From Microcystis novacekii Mn_MB_F_20050700_S1 (GTDB lineage: Bacteria; Cyanobacteriota; Cyanobacteriia; Cyanobacteriales; Microcystaceae), in the NCBI GenBank assembly GCA_007096045.1, contig SFAU01000132.1, positions 1 to 45,516 on the forward strand: a stretch of 45,516 nt of DNA, given 5' to 3'. How positions within the stretch are numbered: the first letter of the stretch is position 1; every line of letters starts with the position of its first letter. Positions 34,662-43,390 of the stretch are shown here, piece by piece. Position numbers and translations under genes: made by a program. The notes under the pieces were generated by a model. The model did no database searches. It was not told the origin of the DNA and saw only the letters and a list, made by a program, of their open reading frames with translations.

Positions 34662-34822
34662 CTGGTCTTGATCTATTTTCGTCTTTTTTTTTACCCATGG
34701 CTAGAGATTTAATAAACCTCTGGCATAATTAATTTTTCAGGCTTCAAAGACGGCAAAAATAAGGATTAAATGGCCTAAAATCTGTAAATAGACCATTTAA
34801 TTGATTGTTATTCATTCTTAAT

Positions 34823-34859
34823 TCTCCTGACTACTGGCTACTGAGTCCTAACCCTAACA
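34823..34859. repeat. Dispersed CTCCTGACTACTG / GTCCTAACCC motif
   Basis: CTCCTGACTACTGGCTACTG followed by AGTCCTAACCCTAAC. Related sequence occurs at 35682-35705 and 16287-16300. Confidence 0.6.
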
Positions 34860-34884
34860 ACAATTTTTGATTTTTACAAGAGGT

Positions 34885-35574
34885 CTAATTTTGGCACTGA
34901 CTGGCTATCTGTTTAGCTTCCACCTGTAAACGCTGGGCCATGCGAAACATTTCTTGGCCGGTGTGGAGAGAGCGATCATCGTAGTTAAGGGTAAAGGTTT
35001 CCAATTCTTCGAGTCCGTCAGTGAGATGATTGAGACAGTAGTAAAGAGAAGCGGCCACTTTGGCCATTTTGGCAGGGTTAGGCCGTTGGCAAAAGAGGGT
35101 TTTAGCTCGATCGAGATTTTGGCGACAGGTTTCTAGATAGTCTTGAAAAACAGCCATCAACTGATCATCGAAGGGATCGGCGGACAGGCGCTCGATTTGA
35201 CCTTTGAGAGGCCGGATAATTTGACCAATCAGACGATTAATCGGGCTATAGGTCTGGTTATACCAATGTTTGACCAGGGCTTCGTCTTCCTGGACTGTTT
35301 CTTTGTAACGATGGTAATTTGCTTGAGCGGTGGCAGTGCGTTGGGCGCGCTTTTCGGGAGAATTGCCGATTAGTTGGTTATCGTAGTCTTTTCTTAGTCT
35401 CGGATCGCTTAATATCTCGTAGGCGGCGTTAATAGCGACGATTTTATCGTGACTGGCACTATCGTTTTGACTATCGGGATGGAATTTTCTGGCTAAACGC
35501 CGATAGGCCTGTTTAATCTCGTCAGGGGTCGATTTATGGCTGATTTCTAAGGTCTGGTAGTGGTTGCCGGTCAT
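34885..35574 (-). CDS. DnaJ (J-domain) protein
   Basis: 229 residues from the ATG at 35574. The frame extends to 35637, but the extra residues (MSGGVGGPHPT) are encoded by an intergenic C/G repeat. The J-domain is at residues 5-68 with HPD inside ARKFHPDSQND and AAYEILSDPRLRKDYD. The remainder is helical with an alkaline middle, without the Gly/Phe or zinc-finger regions of DnaJ proper, so it is a class C J-protein that recruits Hsp70 to a particular client. Monocistronic by context. Confidence 0.9.
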   Translation of the reverse strand: MTGNHYQTLEISHKSTPDEIKQAYRRLARKFHPDSQNDSASHDKIVAINAAYEILSDPRLRKDYDNQLIGNSPEKRAQRTATAQANYHRYKETVQEDEALVKHWYNQTYSPINRLIGQIIRPLKGQIERLSADPFDDQLMAVFQDYLETCRQNLDRAKTLFCQRPNPAKMAKVAASLYYCLNHLTDGLEELETFTLNYDDRSLHTGQEMFRMAQRLQVEAKQIASQCQN

Positions 35575-35619
35575 GAGCGCAAAGGAGAATTGTCGAGAAT
35601 GGGAAGTAGGGTGTGGCCC

Positions 35620-35650
35620 CCCAACCCCCCCCGACATCGGGGGGGTTGGG
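35620..35650. other. C/G-rich hairpin upstream of the DnaJ gene
   Basis: CCC-AA-C-run-GA (35620-35634) pairs with TC-G-run-TT-GGG (35637-35650) around a two-base loop. A very stable structure lying within 50 bp upstream of the J-protein start; same style as 25498-25520. Confidence 0.6.
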
Positions 35651-35651
35651 T

Positions 35652-35705
35652 GTAGGGTATGGGAAGAATAAATAAAAATAATCTCCTGAATACTGACTCC
35701 TAACC
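35652..35705. repeat. Dispersed repeat, copy 1
   Basis: GTAGGGTATGGGAAGAATAA, then ATAAAAATAATCTCCTGAAT and ACTGACTCCTAAC. About 80% alike to 36122-36175. The gap 35575-36187 contains these two copies, very AT-rich sequence and a possible promoter, but no gene. Confidence 0.75.
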
Positions 35706-36050
35706 CAATGCTAGATGTGGAATTTTTGCAGCAGTTCTATTTTTCAACAAAGATAAGCAAAAATTATCTATTAACTACAAACACTTGAGAATATTTAAAT
35801 TAACATTCCGCAATATTTATAAATTCTTAACAATTAATTGAGAAATATTTTTATTTAACAACGATGTTGCAGTGGTAACAGCGATTTGGTAGAATTTCAT
35901 AGTCGGTTATTCTGTGCTTTTTTGGGCAGCAATGGTTGAAACCCTTGCCAAACCTACAAGGTGATCCTAATTAAGACAGGTAAATGAGTCAATTTCACCC
36001 ACAACGATGATCTTTTTTTTGTGTAGTTTTGTTGCAAAAAAAAAGTTTTT

Positions 36051-36079
36051 TTGACAAAAAGAAAAAAGTATGATATGAA
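36051..36079 (+). promoter_or_regulatory. Promoter-like TTGACA element with no gene downstream
   Basis: Perfect -35 TTGACA (36051-36056), 17-bp spacer, weak -10 TATGAA (36074-36079). It points into the 3' end of the oppositely oriented nuclease gene, so it may drive an antisense transcript or be fortuitous in AT-rich DNA. Confidence 0.3.
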
Positions 36080-36121
36080 ACCAACGCATTTCTGGCTGCG
36101 AGTAATTATTGCAGAGTGGGG

Positions 36122-36175
36122 GTAGGGTGTGGGGAGAATAAATAAAAGCAATCTCCTGACTGCTAAATTCTGACG
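36122..36175. repeat. Dispersed repeat, copy 2
   Basis: GTAGGGTGTGGGGAGAATAA, then ATAAAAGCAATCTCCTGACT; second copy of the repeat at 35652-35705, 470 bp away, same orientation. Confidence 0.75.
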
Positions 36176-36187
36176 AAATTGGCAAAA

Positions 36188-36952
36188 TTAGACAAAAGGA
36201 TTGATTTCAGGGATATCATCGAGCGAGGGTAATTCTATTTGTCCCGATCGCTCTTGTCTAAGATAATAGGGACAATGAAGCTGACAATCGGGACGATGGG
36301 GAAAATCGACTAAATCATTTTGGTATGCTGATAGATAGCGATCGAGATCCTTCAATAAACGGTGTAAATCCCGTCCTGTCTGTTGGTGTAGTTTGGGATT
36401 ATAGTTAAAAGTAATTTGTTCGGGGCTGCGGGGTAACTGCACAAACCAATAGGTCATCGATAAACTATCAGGAGGATAAGCAGAAGTTTCTGCCAACACA
36501 TACAGATAAAGTCTCGTCTGCCAATTTTTGGCTAGTTTGTCGGCATCGATCGGTTTTAAGTAGGTTTTCCAGTCAAAAATTACCGCTCGATCGCTCTCTA
36601 GTAAAATTAAATCATAGATAACCGTTAATAAATAATTACCCACAGTTAAACTGCGACAATGTTCCGCCTCTCGATTCGCTTCTCCGGGATTTTGGGCAAT
36701 TGCTGGGGCAGCCTTTAATAGAGCGGTTAAACAATGTTCTAACTGTTCATTTTCTCGTAATAGGGACGCGATCGGCAGCCCTAATTCCCGCTGCTGTAAT
36801 AATAGGTGAAACTGACTGCCCCATTCTTGCCGCTGCAATTGCTCGGGGTCAGCCGGTGTGTTAAGTTGCTCTAGATAGACTTTTTGAAATCTCGGTGGAC
36901 AGGTTTCCAATAGGTTTAAATGGCCTTGGGCAAGACGATAGATCTTAGACAT
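36188..36952 (-). CDS. RecB-type PD-(D/E)XK nuclease
   Basis: 254 residues. Motifs in order: SQFHLLLQQ (the conserved His), then TVIYDLILLES (metal-binding Asp), VIFDWKTYLKP (D-x-K) and WQTRLYLYVL, the Q-x3-Y motif of RecB/AddB/Cas4 nucleases. N-terminal ETCPPRF and C-terminal DCQLHCPYY give three cysteines, short of the four-Cys iron-sulphur set of AddB/Cas4. It stands alone on the minus strand. It may supply the nuclease missing from the AddB-like ATPase at 12418-14538, which lacks a nuclease domain. The gap 36953-37302 has no gene. Confidence 0.8.
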   Translation of the reverse strand: MSKIYRLAQGHLNLLETCPPRFQKVYLEQLNTPADPEQLQRQEWGSQFHLLLQQRELGLPIASLLRENEQLEHCLTALLKAAPAIAQNPGEANREAEHCRSLTVGNYLLTVIYDLILLESDRAVIFDWKTYLKPIDADKLAKNWQTRLYLYVLAETSAYPPDSLSMTYWFVQLPRSPEQITFNYNPKLHQQTGRDLHRLLKDLDRYLSAYQNDLVDFPHRPDCQLHCPYYLRQERSGQIELPSLDDIPEINPFV

Positions 36953-37262
36953 GATAGGTTATCGTTAATAAAACAGGAGTTAGCCTAGGGTTTTAGGCTG
37001 ACAGATGGTCAGAAGCTTTTGACTATCTAAATTCAGTTTAAGAGCAAGGCTTTCGTTGTGTCGCAATTCATTCTTCATATTCTGATCTGACAAGGACGAT
37101 GATTAGCGGCTATGACTAACCAAATGGTGCGGGTAATTTGTTCGTCTTTTTGTTGGGTAGTTAGTCAATTTGATGCCATAATATCATTAACTATATCGTG
37201 CAATATATGCAGTGTATCGATATTTTTGCTCCTTAATCCTATCGTTTCCCCATGATAAAATG

Positions 37263-37290
37263 TCCCCCTGACTGGAGAATCAAGGGGGGA
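37263..37290 (-). terminator. C/G hairpin after the bilin lyase gene
   Basis: TCCCCCT (37263-37269) pairs with AGGGGGGA (37283-37290), just after the lyase stop at 37303; no strong T-run. Confidence 0.4.
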
Positions 37291-37302
37291 AAGAAATATT
37301 TT

Positions 37303-37857
37303 TTAACTGACTTTACACTCAACCCCAAAACCGACCAAGAGAACTTTTTCTAACGGTTCCCCCTCCTGGGGACGTTGATAGTTAATAATTTTGCGAATTC
37401 GCAGGTCTGGATTGATTAAAGTAATTGAATCCACGGAAACACTGCGAGTATAATTGGTGGTCATTAATAACTCTCTGGTGGTGGAATCAAAGCGAAAAGC
37501 GGAGACAATTGGTCTCGCTTCTTCGTAGGCGCGATCACGAAGATAATCCCCTTCTAAATAACCATTATTTTCTGCTTTAACCACAAATAAAAGATTAAGA
37601 TTTTGTCGCACTTCTTCTCCTTTTTCCGAGATGGTATAGAAACCTAAATTAAACCCAGGGATAGTTTCTAAATCGGCAATATCGGGATAGTTATTATCTG
37701 TGAGAACTTTCTGTTTAATTTCCCTAGTCAGGGGGTGAATGAGGAATTCAGTACGGGAACGTTCCACTTCTTGATCCGCTAGATAATGATAAGTCCTTTC
37801 CGTTTGCCAACTACCGACACAATAGGCAAAAAATTGCTGAAAAACTTCGGTATTCAT
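37303..37857 (-). CDS. CpcS/CpeS family phycobiliprotein lyase
   Basis: 184 residues, the normal size for the lipocalin-like S/U lyases that attach phycocyanobilin to Cys82/84 of phycobiliproteins. The N-terminus FFAYCVGSWQTERTYHYL is the family signature (GxW start of the barrel), followed by ERSRTEFLIHPL and TISEKGEEVRQNLNLLFV. Whether it is CpcS or its partner CpcU cannot be decided. A weak AAGGAG lies upstream. It serves the phycocyanin encoded at 30072-31145 although not linked to it. Confidence 0.85.
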   Translation of the reverse strand: MNTEVFQQFFAYCVGSWQTERTYHYLADQEVERSRTEFLIHPLTREIKQKVLTDNNYPDIADLETIPGFNLGFYTISEKGEEVRQNLNLLFVVKAENNGYLEGDYLRDRAYEEARPIVSAFRFDSTTRELLMTTNYTRSVSVDSITLINPDLRIRKIINYQRPQEGEPLEKVLLVGFGVECKVS

Positions 37858-37884
37858 AGATGTAATTCTCCTTTTGTCAGTATC

Positions 37885-38871
37885 TTAATTTTGAGTTATT
37901 TTATCAGCAACTTGTTCCCTATTTTCAAAACCATAACAATCTCGAACCAGATAAAGTGGCCGGCCCTTTACTTCTTCATAAACCCTACCAATATATTCGC
38001 CAATAATACCAAGAGTGAGTAATTGAATGCCTCCTAAAAATAAGACAGCAACCATCAGAGAAGCGTATCCAGGTACATCGATTCCTAAAATAATAGTCCT
38101 GAGCATTAAAAAACTAGCATAAACAAGACTAATAAATGCAATGATAAATCCTACATAAGTCCATACTTTCAGAGGTAAAAAACTAAAAGAAGTAATACCA
38201 TCGATGGCAAAATTCCATAATTTCCAGTAATTCCATTTAGTTTGTCCTTGATACCGCGGTTCTCGATCAAATAAAATTGATGTCTGTTTATATCCCACCC
38301 AAGCAAATATTCCTTTCATAAATCTTTGACGTTCAGGCATTTTTTTAATTGATTCTACCACTCGGCGATCGATTAAACGAAAATCTCCCGTATTAGGGGG
38401 AATAGGAACCCGACTTAATTTATTAATGACTTGATAGAAACCTTCTGCGGTGAAACGTTTCAACCAACTTTCGCCAATTCTAACCCGACGGGACGCATAA
38501 ACCACATCATAACCCTGCTGCCATTTTTCGATCATTTCGGCAATTAATTCCGGCGGATCTTGTAAATCAGCATCAATAGGAATAACTGCCATTCCTTGAC
38601 TGTAATCAATTCCTGCTGACATGGCGATATCTTTGCCAAAATTACGGGATAAATTAACCACTTTAATTTGTGGATAACGTTGATGATATTCCACGAGATT
38701 TTTGAGAGTATTGTCACGACTACCATCATTAACGCAAACAATCTCATAACTGGTATTTAGTGCCTCTAAAACCGCTAAAAGTCGCCCAAAGAGAGCATCG
38801 ATATTTTCTTCTTCGTTATACAGAGGCACAAGAACAGATATTTTCACTGGTATTTGATTTGATAGCATATT
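37885..38871 (-). CDS. Membrane GT2 glycosyltransferase (GtrB/dolichyl-P-mannose synthase type)
   Basis: 328 residues from the ATG at 38871; a TTG at 38904 would overlap the upstream gene. The GT-A domain starts ISVLVPLYNEEENIDALF, with VNDGSRDNT and the DADLQDPP metal-binding motif; PNTGDFRLIDRRVVE and KWNYWKLWNFAIDG are typical of undecaprenyl-phosphate glucosyltransferases. Two C-terminal membrane helices (TYVGFIIAFISLVYASFLML and VAVLFLGGIQLLTLGIIG) anchor it. It likely loads a sugar onto a lipid carrier for a surface glycan. Last gene of the polysaccharide cluster. Confidence 0.92.
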   Translation of the reverse strand, partial: NMLSNQIPVKISVLVPLYNEEENIDALFGRLLAVLEALNTSYEIVCVNDGSRDNTLKNLVEYHQRYPQIKVVNLSRNFGKDIAMSAGIDYSQGMAVIPIDADLQDPPELIAEMIEKWQQGYDVVYASRRVRIGESWLKRFTAEGFYQVINKLSRVPIPPNTGDFRLIDRRVVESIKKMPERQRFMKGIFAWVGYKQTSILFDREPRYQGQTKWNYWKLWNFAIDGITSFSFLPLKVWTYVGFIIAFISLVYASFLMLRTIILGIDVPGYASLMVAVLFLGGIQLLTLGIIGEYIGRVYEEVKGRPLYLVRDCYGFENREQVADKITQN

Positions 38872-38897
38872 AATTGACAAAAAACTAGAGAAATTTT

Positions 38898-40115
38898 CTA
38901 ACAAATGTCAGCCACTAAAACTTGTTCATACTTAGCGGCTGCTTGCTGCCAAGTATAATTATCTTCGATTAACTTGCGAGCATTTCTAGATAATTTTTCT
39001 CGCAACTCCGCCGATTCAAAAAGACTACTAATCGCCGTACAATATTCCTCAATAGTATTAGCTCTTAAGGCCGATAAAGGCACATTATTTCCTGCCACGG
39101 TTAACCCTTCTAAACCTCGATCGCTGGCCACCACTGGCACCCCCGCCGCCATGGATTCTAGGGTTTTAAACTTCATTCCAAAACCCGTTCTTAGGGGAAT
39201 AACTGCCACAGTTGCCTGATGAAGATAGGTGGTCATTGATGGTACTCGTCCCGTCACAATTACTCCTTTTAACTTAGTTAATTCTTGCACTTCTAGGGAT
39301 GGATTAGCACCGACTAGAGTTAGAGTAGTATCGGGGTAAGTAATTTGAATACGAGGTAAAATTTCTCTAGCTAAAAAACAGGCTGCATCGATATTAACCC
39401 AATAATCTAACCCACCGATAAACACTAAATTATCTCCAGCAGGATCCTCGGTACGATAGGGAAACAAATCTAAATCTACTGCATTAGGAATTAAATAAAT
39501 CTCTCCATTGGGGGCAAATTCTTCCATTTGTTTTTGATCATCATCAGTAGTGACGACAATTTTTGAGTATTTCTGCACAGTTTTTTGTTCGTAGCGACGC
39601 AGAAGAGGAAGGTAGAGACGATCCCGCAATTCTTGACTAGAAACCCCAATTTCTAATTGACTTTTGCAGGTTTGATAGAGGGAACTATGCACATCAATTA
39701 CTGTCCTAATTTGCTGTTTCCATTGGGGACGAATATAAATTTCATTAACACTATGTTCACTGGTAATGACCGAGAATTTTTGACTCTTAACTGCCCTATC
39801 TATCCAGTTTTGCATCTCTTGAGAATAGCCAAAAAGTACATTGGGAGGGGTTCCCGTTTGCAGGAATTGAGCTAATCTTTGCAGTTTAGCAATTATTCCA
39901 GTTTTGGCATTTCGAGGACGGGGAAAAACTACCAATTCACTAACAAAGTTACCTAACTTTTCTACCTCCTCATCACTGACATCAGCACCACGCTGAACGA
40001 TAAGAGTAATATCATGATTTTTGCTGAGATACTTGAGTAAATTAAAAGTTCTGCCCTGAGTTCCTCCTTTGCTGGGGGGATAGGGAAAGGTGGAACTAAT
40101 CATTAAGATATTCAT
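38898..40115 (-). CDS. GT4 family glycosyltransferase
   Basis: 405 residues, GT-B fold. The N-terminal domain begins MNILMISSTFPYPPSKGG with the glycine-rich loop; the C-terminal domain has NLVFIGGLDYWVN and the E-x7-E region TLESMAAGVPVVASDRGLEG that binds the nucleotide sugar. Acceptor unknown. It is 3 bp before the dehydratase gene in transcription order (dehydratase, then GT4, then GT2), so the genes are one operon. Confidence 0.93.
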   Translation of the reverse strand: MNILMISSTFPYPPSKGGTQGRTFNLLKYLSKNHDITLIVQRGADVSDEEVEKLGNFVSELVVFPRPRNAKTGIIAKLQRLAQFLQTGTPPNVLFGYSQEMQNWIDRAVKSQKFSVITSEHSVNEIYIRPQWKQQIRTVIDVHSSLYQTCKSQLEIGVSSQELRDRLYLPLLRRYEQKTVQKYSKIVVTTDDDQKQMEEFAPNGEIYLIPNAVDLDLFPYRTEDPAGDNLVFIGGLDYWVNIDAACFLAREILPRIQITYPDTTLTLVGANPSLEVQELTKLKGVIVTGRVPSMTTYLHQATVAVIPLRTGFGMKFKTLESMAAGVPVVASDRGLEGLTVAGNNVPLSALRANTIEEYCTAISSLFESAELREKLSRNARKLIEDNYTWQQAAAKYEQVLVADIC

Positions 40116-40117
40116 AG

Positions 40118-41077
40118 CTATTTCTCCAAACGATTTTCTACCATCATGCGGACAATATCAGTCATTTTATATCGTGCTTGCCAACCTAATTTTTCCTTAG
40201 CTTTGCGGGGATTACCGCGACTAATGACTAAATCTGTTGGTCTTAATAAACTTTGATCAGAAATTACATGATCTTGCCAATTTAAGCCAACAGTAGCAAA
40301 AGCTGTGGCGACAAAATCCTCTAGTTTTGAACTTTCTCCCGTGGCAATGACGTAATCATCGGGTTGCTCCTGTTGCAGCATTAAATACATCGCTTCAACG
40401 TACTCCGGCGCCCAACCCCAATCCCTTTGAATATCCATATTTCCTAAGTGCAAAGTTTCAGGACTTCCCTGAACAATTCTAGCCACGGCAGCGATAATTT
40501 TTTGGGTAACAAAGCGCTCGGGACGGAGGGGAGACTCATGATTAAAAAGTATGCCTGAACAGGCAAAAATTCCGTAGGCTTCTCGATAATTAGCTACTTC
40601 CCAAAAAGCCGCCGATTTGGCGACAGCGTAGGGACTGCGAGGACGAAAAGGGGTATTTTCATCGGCCGAATTATCGCCGATATCCCCGAAACATTCACTC
40701 GATCCGGCATTATATAATTTAATTTTTGCCCCGGTAAATCTAATCGCTTCTAAGAGATTTAAGGTTCCCGTGGCAATACTTTCTAAGGTTTCCACCGGCT
40801 GCTCGAAGGATAAACCCACAGAACTTTGTCCGGCCAAATTATAGACCTCATCCGGCTGAATTTTAATTAAGACCTGTAGGACACTGCGAAAGTCATTTAG
40901 TGCCATTGATTCTAGTTTTACCTGTTCCTTGATTCCCAAACGTTTCAGGTTACTAAAAGAGGACATTTGGGCGTCCCGGGAGGTGCCACAAACTGTATAG
41001 CCTGCTTTTAACAGTAATTCGGCTAGGTAGGCTCCATCCTGCCCAGATATACCACAAATTAACGCTTTTTTGCTCAT
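40118..41077 (-). CDS. GDP-mannose 4,6-dehydratase family enzyme
   Basis: 319 residues, extended SDR fold. The NAD(P)-binding motif is GISGQDGAYLAELL at 9-22; GSSECFGD gives the catalytic Ser region, and SPYAVAKSAAF the Y-x3-K pair. NHESPLRPERFVTQKI is a signature of GDP-mannose dehydratases, which make GDP-4-keto-6-deoxymannose, the precursor of fucose, rhamnose and perosamine units. It is slightly shorter than the 340-370 residues of classic Gmd, so a related RmdA-type activity is possible. It supports deoxyhexose in the surface glycan. Confidence 0.9.
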   Translation of the reverse strand: MSKKALICGISGQDGAYLAELLLKAGYTVCGTSRDAQMSSFSNLKRLGIKEQVKLESMALNDFRSVLQVLIKIQPDEVYNLAGQSSVGLSFEQPVETLESIATGTLNLLEAIRFTGAKIKLYNAGSSECFGDIGDNSADENTPFRPRSPYAVAKSAAFWEVANYREAYGIFACSGILFNHESPLRPERFVTQKIIAAVARIVQGSPETLHLGNMDIQRDWGWAPEYVEAMYLMLQQEQPDDYVIATGESSKLEDFVATAFATVGLNWQDHVISDQSLLRPTDLVISRGNPRKAKEKLGWQARYKMTDIVRMMVENRLEK

Positions 41078-41091
41078 TTATTTACAATAAT

Positions 41092-42012
41092 TTACTTTTG
41101 AGGGGTTAACATTGCCTTGGCGGCTTCGCTTAAATAACCGATTTGTCCGTAGGCATAGAGAAGATTATCAAAGCTTTTAGCAGGATCATTGATAAATTTG
41201 ACATATTTAACCAATCCTCTCGCCAAACGCTCACCTCCTCGCCCAAATTGACCCAATCCCGTCTTTCCTGCCACTTCTTCCCGATAGTGTTCGCTGATGC
41301 CTTGCCACCAACTGCGACGCATAAACCATTGACGATTGATTCTTTCCGGGGCCACATTGTGTTCCACCAGTGCCTGGGGAAAATAGCCCACTTGCCATCC
41401 CCGGGCGAGTGCCAGTTCCGTAGTGTATAATTCCTCGTTAGAGAGGAGTTTTTTGCCAATTCTTCCCAGATTAGGATCAAAACCGCCAATTTCCTCCCAG
41501 AAATCTCGCCGAATTGAGTAATTAACCCCTCGCGGAGTTAAATTCGCTTGGCTAATGTATACCACATTGTCGCCCAAATCGAAAGCCCCTAAACCCCCTG
41601 CTAACTCATCCGATAACCAATTGGGTTGACTGTAGCCTTGCGGCCAAATAAGAGTGACTTTTCCCCCCGCTACTGCCAGTTTTTCGTTATTTTCGTAGGC
41701 ATTTAACAGAATTTGCAGCCATTGATGACTGGCGATCGCATCGTCATCCAAATAGGCTAAAATCGGCGCTCTAGTTTCCTTCGCCCCGCGATTTCTGGCG
41801 GTAGATAGCCCTAAAATAGGTTCGTAAACGTATTTTAGCCGCCCATCTCCCAGACGCGACTCGACCACTTGACGGGTTTTATCGGTGGATGCGTTATCAA
41901 CCACTAAAATCTCGCAATCTGGGCAAGTTTGCGCCAAAAGACTATCGATCGCTCCTTCTAGGTAGTGATCGCGGTTGTGGGTACAGATAATCCCTGCTAT
42001 CTTAGAAGCCAT
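41092..42012 (-). CDS. GT2 glycosyltransferase
   Basis: 306 residues from the ATG at 42012; a TTG three codons earlier is the alternative. GT-A: AGIICTHNRDHYLEGAI, VDNASTDKTRQVVE, then AYLDDDAIA with the D-x-D metal site and NYSIRRDFWEEIGGFDPNLG acceptor loop. Soluble, no membrane segment. It is 14 bp upstream of the dehydratase, so it is probably the first gene of the four-gene operon. Confidence 0.92.
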   Translation of the reverse strand: MASKIAGIICTHNRDHYLEGAIDSLLAQTCPDCEILVVDNASTDKTRQVVESRLGDGRLKYVYEPILGLSTARNRGAKETRAPILAYLDDDAIASHQWLQILLNAYENNEKLAVAGGKVTLIWPQGYSQPNWLSDELAGGLGAFDLGDNVVYISQANLTPRGVNYSIRRDFWEEIGGFDPNLGRIGKKLLSNEELYTTELALARGWQVGYFPQALVEHNVAPERINRQWFMRRSWWQGISEHYREEVAGKTGLGQFGRGGERLARGLVKYVKFINDPAKSFDNLLYAYGQIGYLSEAAKAMLTPQK

Positions 42013-42256
42013 GGCTATCAAGGTTACTCATTCAATACCCTAAAACTTAACATTCCTTTGGAAAAATGTAAAAATACTTTTTAGCCGTCAGTCGTCAGCC
42101 GTCAGCTAGATAATAGTGATGATAACTAGAAAAATGGCTAATTAATATAAAAATAAATCCTGAATGCTGAATGCTCAGAGAAAGTTGCTGGGTTACGGCG
42201 AATACTAAATAGTTAGTAACCTGCCTGAATTTTCCTCGCCTAACCCACCCTACAAA

Positions 42257-42278
42257 TTGATAACTGATAACTGAAAAT
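42257..42278. repeat. ACTGATA-type repeat before a GT2 gene
   Basis: TTGATAACTGATAACTGAAA ends about 5 bp before the ATG at 42282, the same arrangement as before hypA. The rest of 42013-42281 has GTCAGTCGTCAGCCGTCAGC-type repeats and no gene. Confidence 0.8.
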
Positions 42279-42281
42279 ATT

Positions 42282-43265
42282 ATGGCGAAAGTCACTGTTT
42301 GTATTCCCACCTATAACCGCGCCGATTATCTCACCTATTCGATTAATAGTGTCTTGCGGCAGACTTATGAAGATTTTGAGTTAATTGTCTGTGATGATGG
42401 TTCTTCTGATCGTACCCCAGAGGTGGTGGCAGCATTTGAGGATTCGAGAATAATTTATTTGCGTCATCCCCAAAATATGGGCAGAAGTTTAAATATGCGA
42501 TCAGGTTTTACTGCTGCTCGGGGAGAATATTTTATTAAATTCGATGATGACGATGGACTAACTCCCGAATTTTTAGCGAAAACTGTCCCTATTTTAGATC
42601 AAGAAAAAAACGTTGATTTTGTTTGTACCGATCACTGGATTATTGATAAATTTGGACAAAAAGTTACAGATGCCACCCAAGAAAATTCAGCTAAATGGGG
42701 CAAAGATAGATTACAACAAGGAATCATTCCTGATTTAGAAATACAAACTTTTTCCTATCAAAGTTTACAGGTGGGTTCGACTCTTTTTCGTTATCAATCT
42801 TTGGCCGATGTGGATTATATGCGCTCTCAAGCGGATGGTTGTGAAGATTTTGATTTATTAGTGCGTTTAGCTTTAGCGGGAAAACAAGCTTATTTTTTGC
42901 CAGAATTATTAATGGAATATCGTTTTCATGGGGGTCAAACTAGCTTAAAACAAGCGGTTCACTTTTTGCGAGCAAAACTATTTTGTACAGAAAGTTATCA
43001 CTTTAATGATGTAAAACTAGAGGAAGAAAGAGTGAAAAAGGCGGCTTTTTTACAGGAATCTTTGGGGATAAAATTAATTGAAAAGGGAGAAGCCGAAGCT
43101 GGGCGAGTTTTAATAGAAAAAGCCTCGAAATTATCAGGAAAATCCCGACGTGCTAGACTGGGTTTACTGCTTTCCTATTTACCTCTAAATTTGAGACAAT
43201 TAGCTTTTCAAGCCTTCCGTCAACTACGCCCCAAAGATTACGCCGAACAGGTTAGATCTGTGTAA
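42282..43265 (+). CDS. GT2 glycosyltransferase
   Basis: 327 residues. GT-A: VTVCIPTYNRADYLTYSI, VCDDGSSDRTPEVV, FIKFDDDDGLTPEFL (D-x-D region) and a helical C-terminal part (residues 230-325) with many basic residues. Divergent from the four-gene operon, so a second transcription unit of the same surface-glycan locus. The short repeat right before the start leaves no Shine-Dalgarno site. Confidence 0.92.
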   Translation: MAKVTVCIPTYNRADYLTYSINSVLRQTYEDFELIVCDDGSSDRTPEVVAAFEDSRIIYLRHPQNMGRSLNMRSGFTAARGEYFIKFDDDDGLTPEFLAKTVPILDQEKNVDFVCTDHWIIDKFGQKVTDATQENSAKWGKDRLQQGIIPDLEIQTFSYQSLQVGSTLFRYQSLADVDYMRSQADGCEDFDLLVRLALAGKQAYFLPELLMEYRFHGGQTSLKQAVHFLRAKLFCTESYHFNDVKLEEERVKKAAFLQESLGIKLIEKGEAEAGRVLIEKASKLSGKSRRARLGLLLSYLPLNLRQLAFQAFRQLRPKDYAEQVRSV

Positions 43266-43390
43266 CTTATAGCAGTTATCTTAATGGTCGGGTAGGGAGT
43301 TTTCGTTTTCGTGAGTGGGCCGTCAATACCCAAATTAGGTTACACTTCATCTTGGTCAGTAACGCAACCAGTTTTTAAATTTAACTATCT

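Noticed and set aside
35575-35637. N-terminal extension of the DnaJ protein (MSGGVGG...)
   Set aside because: Encoded by the C/G hairpin; the J-domain begins right after the ATG at 35574.
35954-36185. Two overlapping minus-strand frames of 65 and 72 codons
   Set aside because: They translate AT-rich sequence and the dispersed repeat; no ribosome binding site, Phe/Lys runs.
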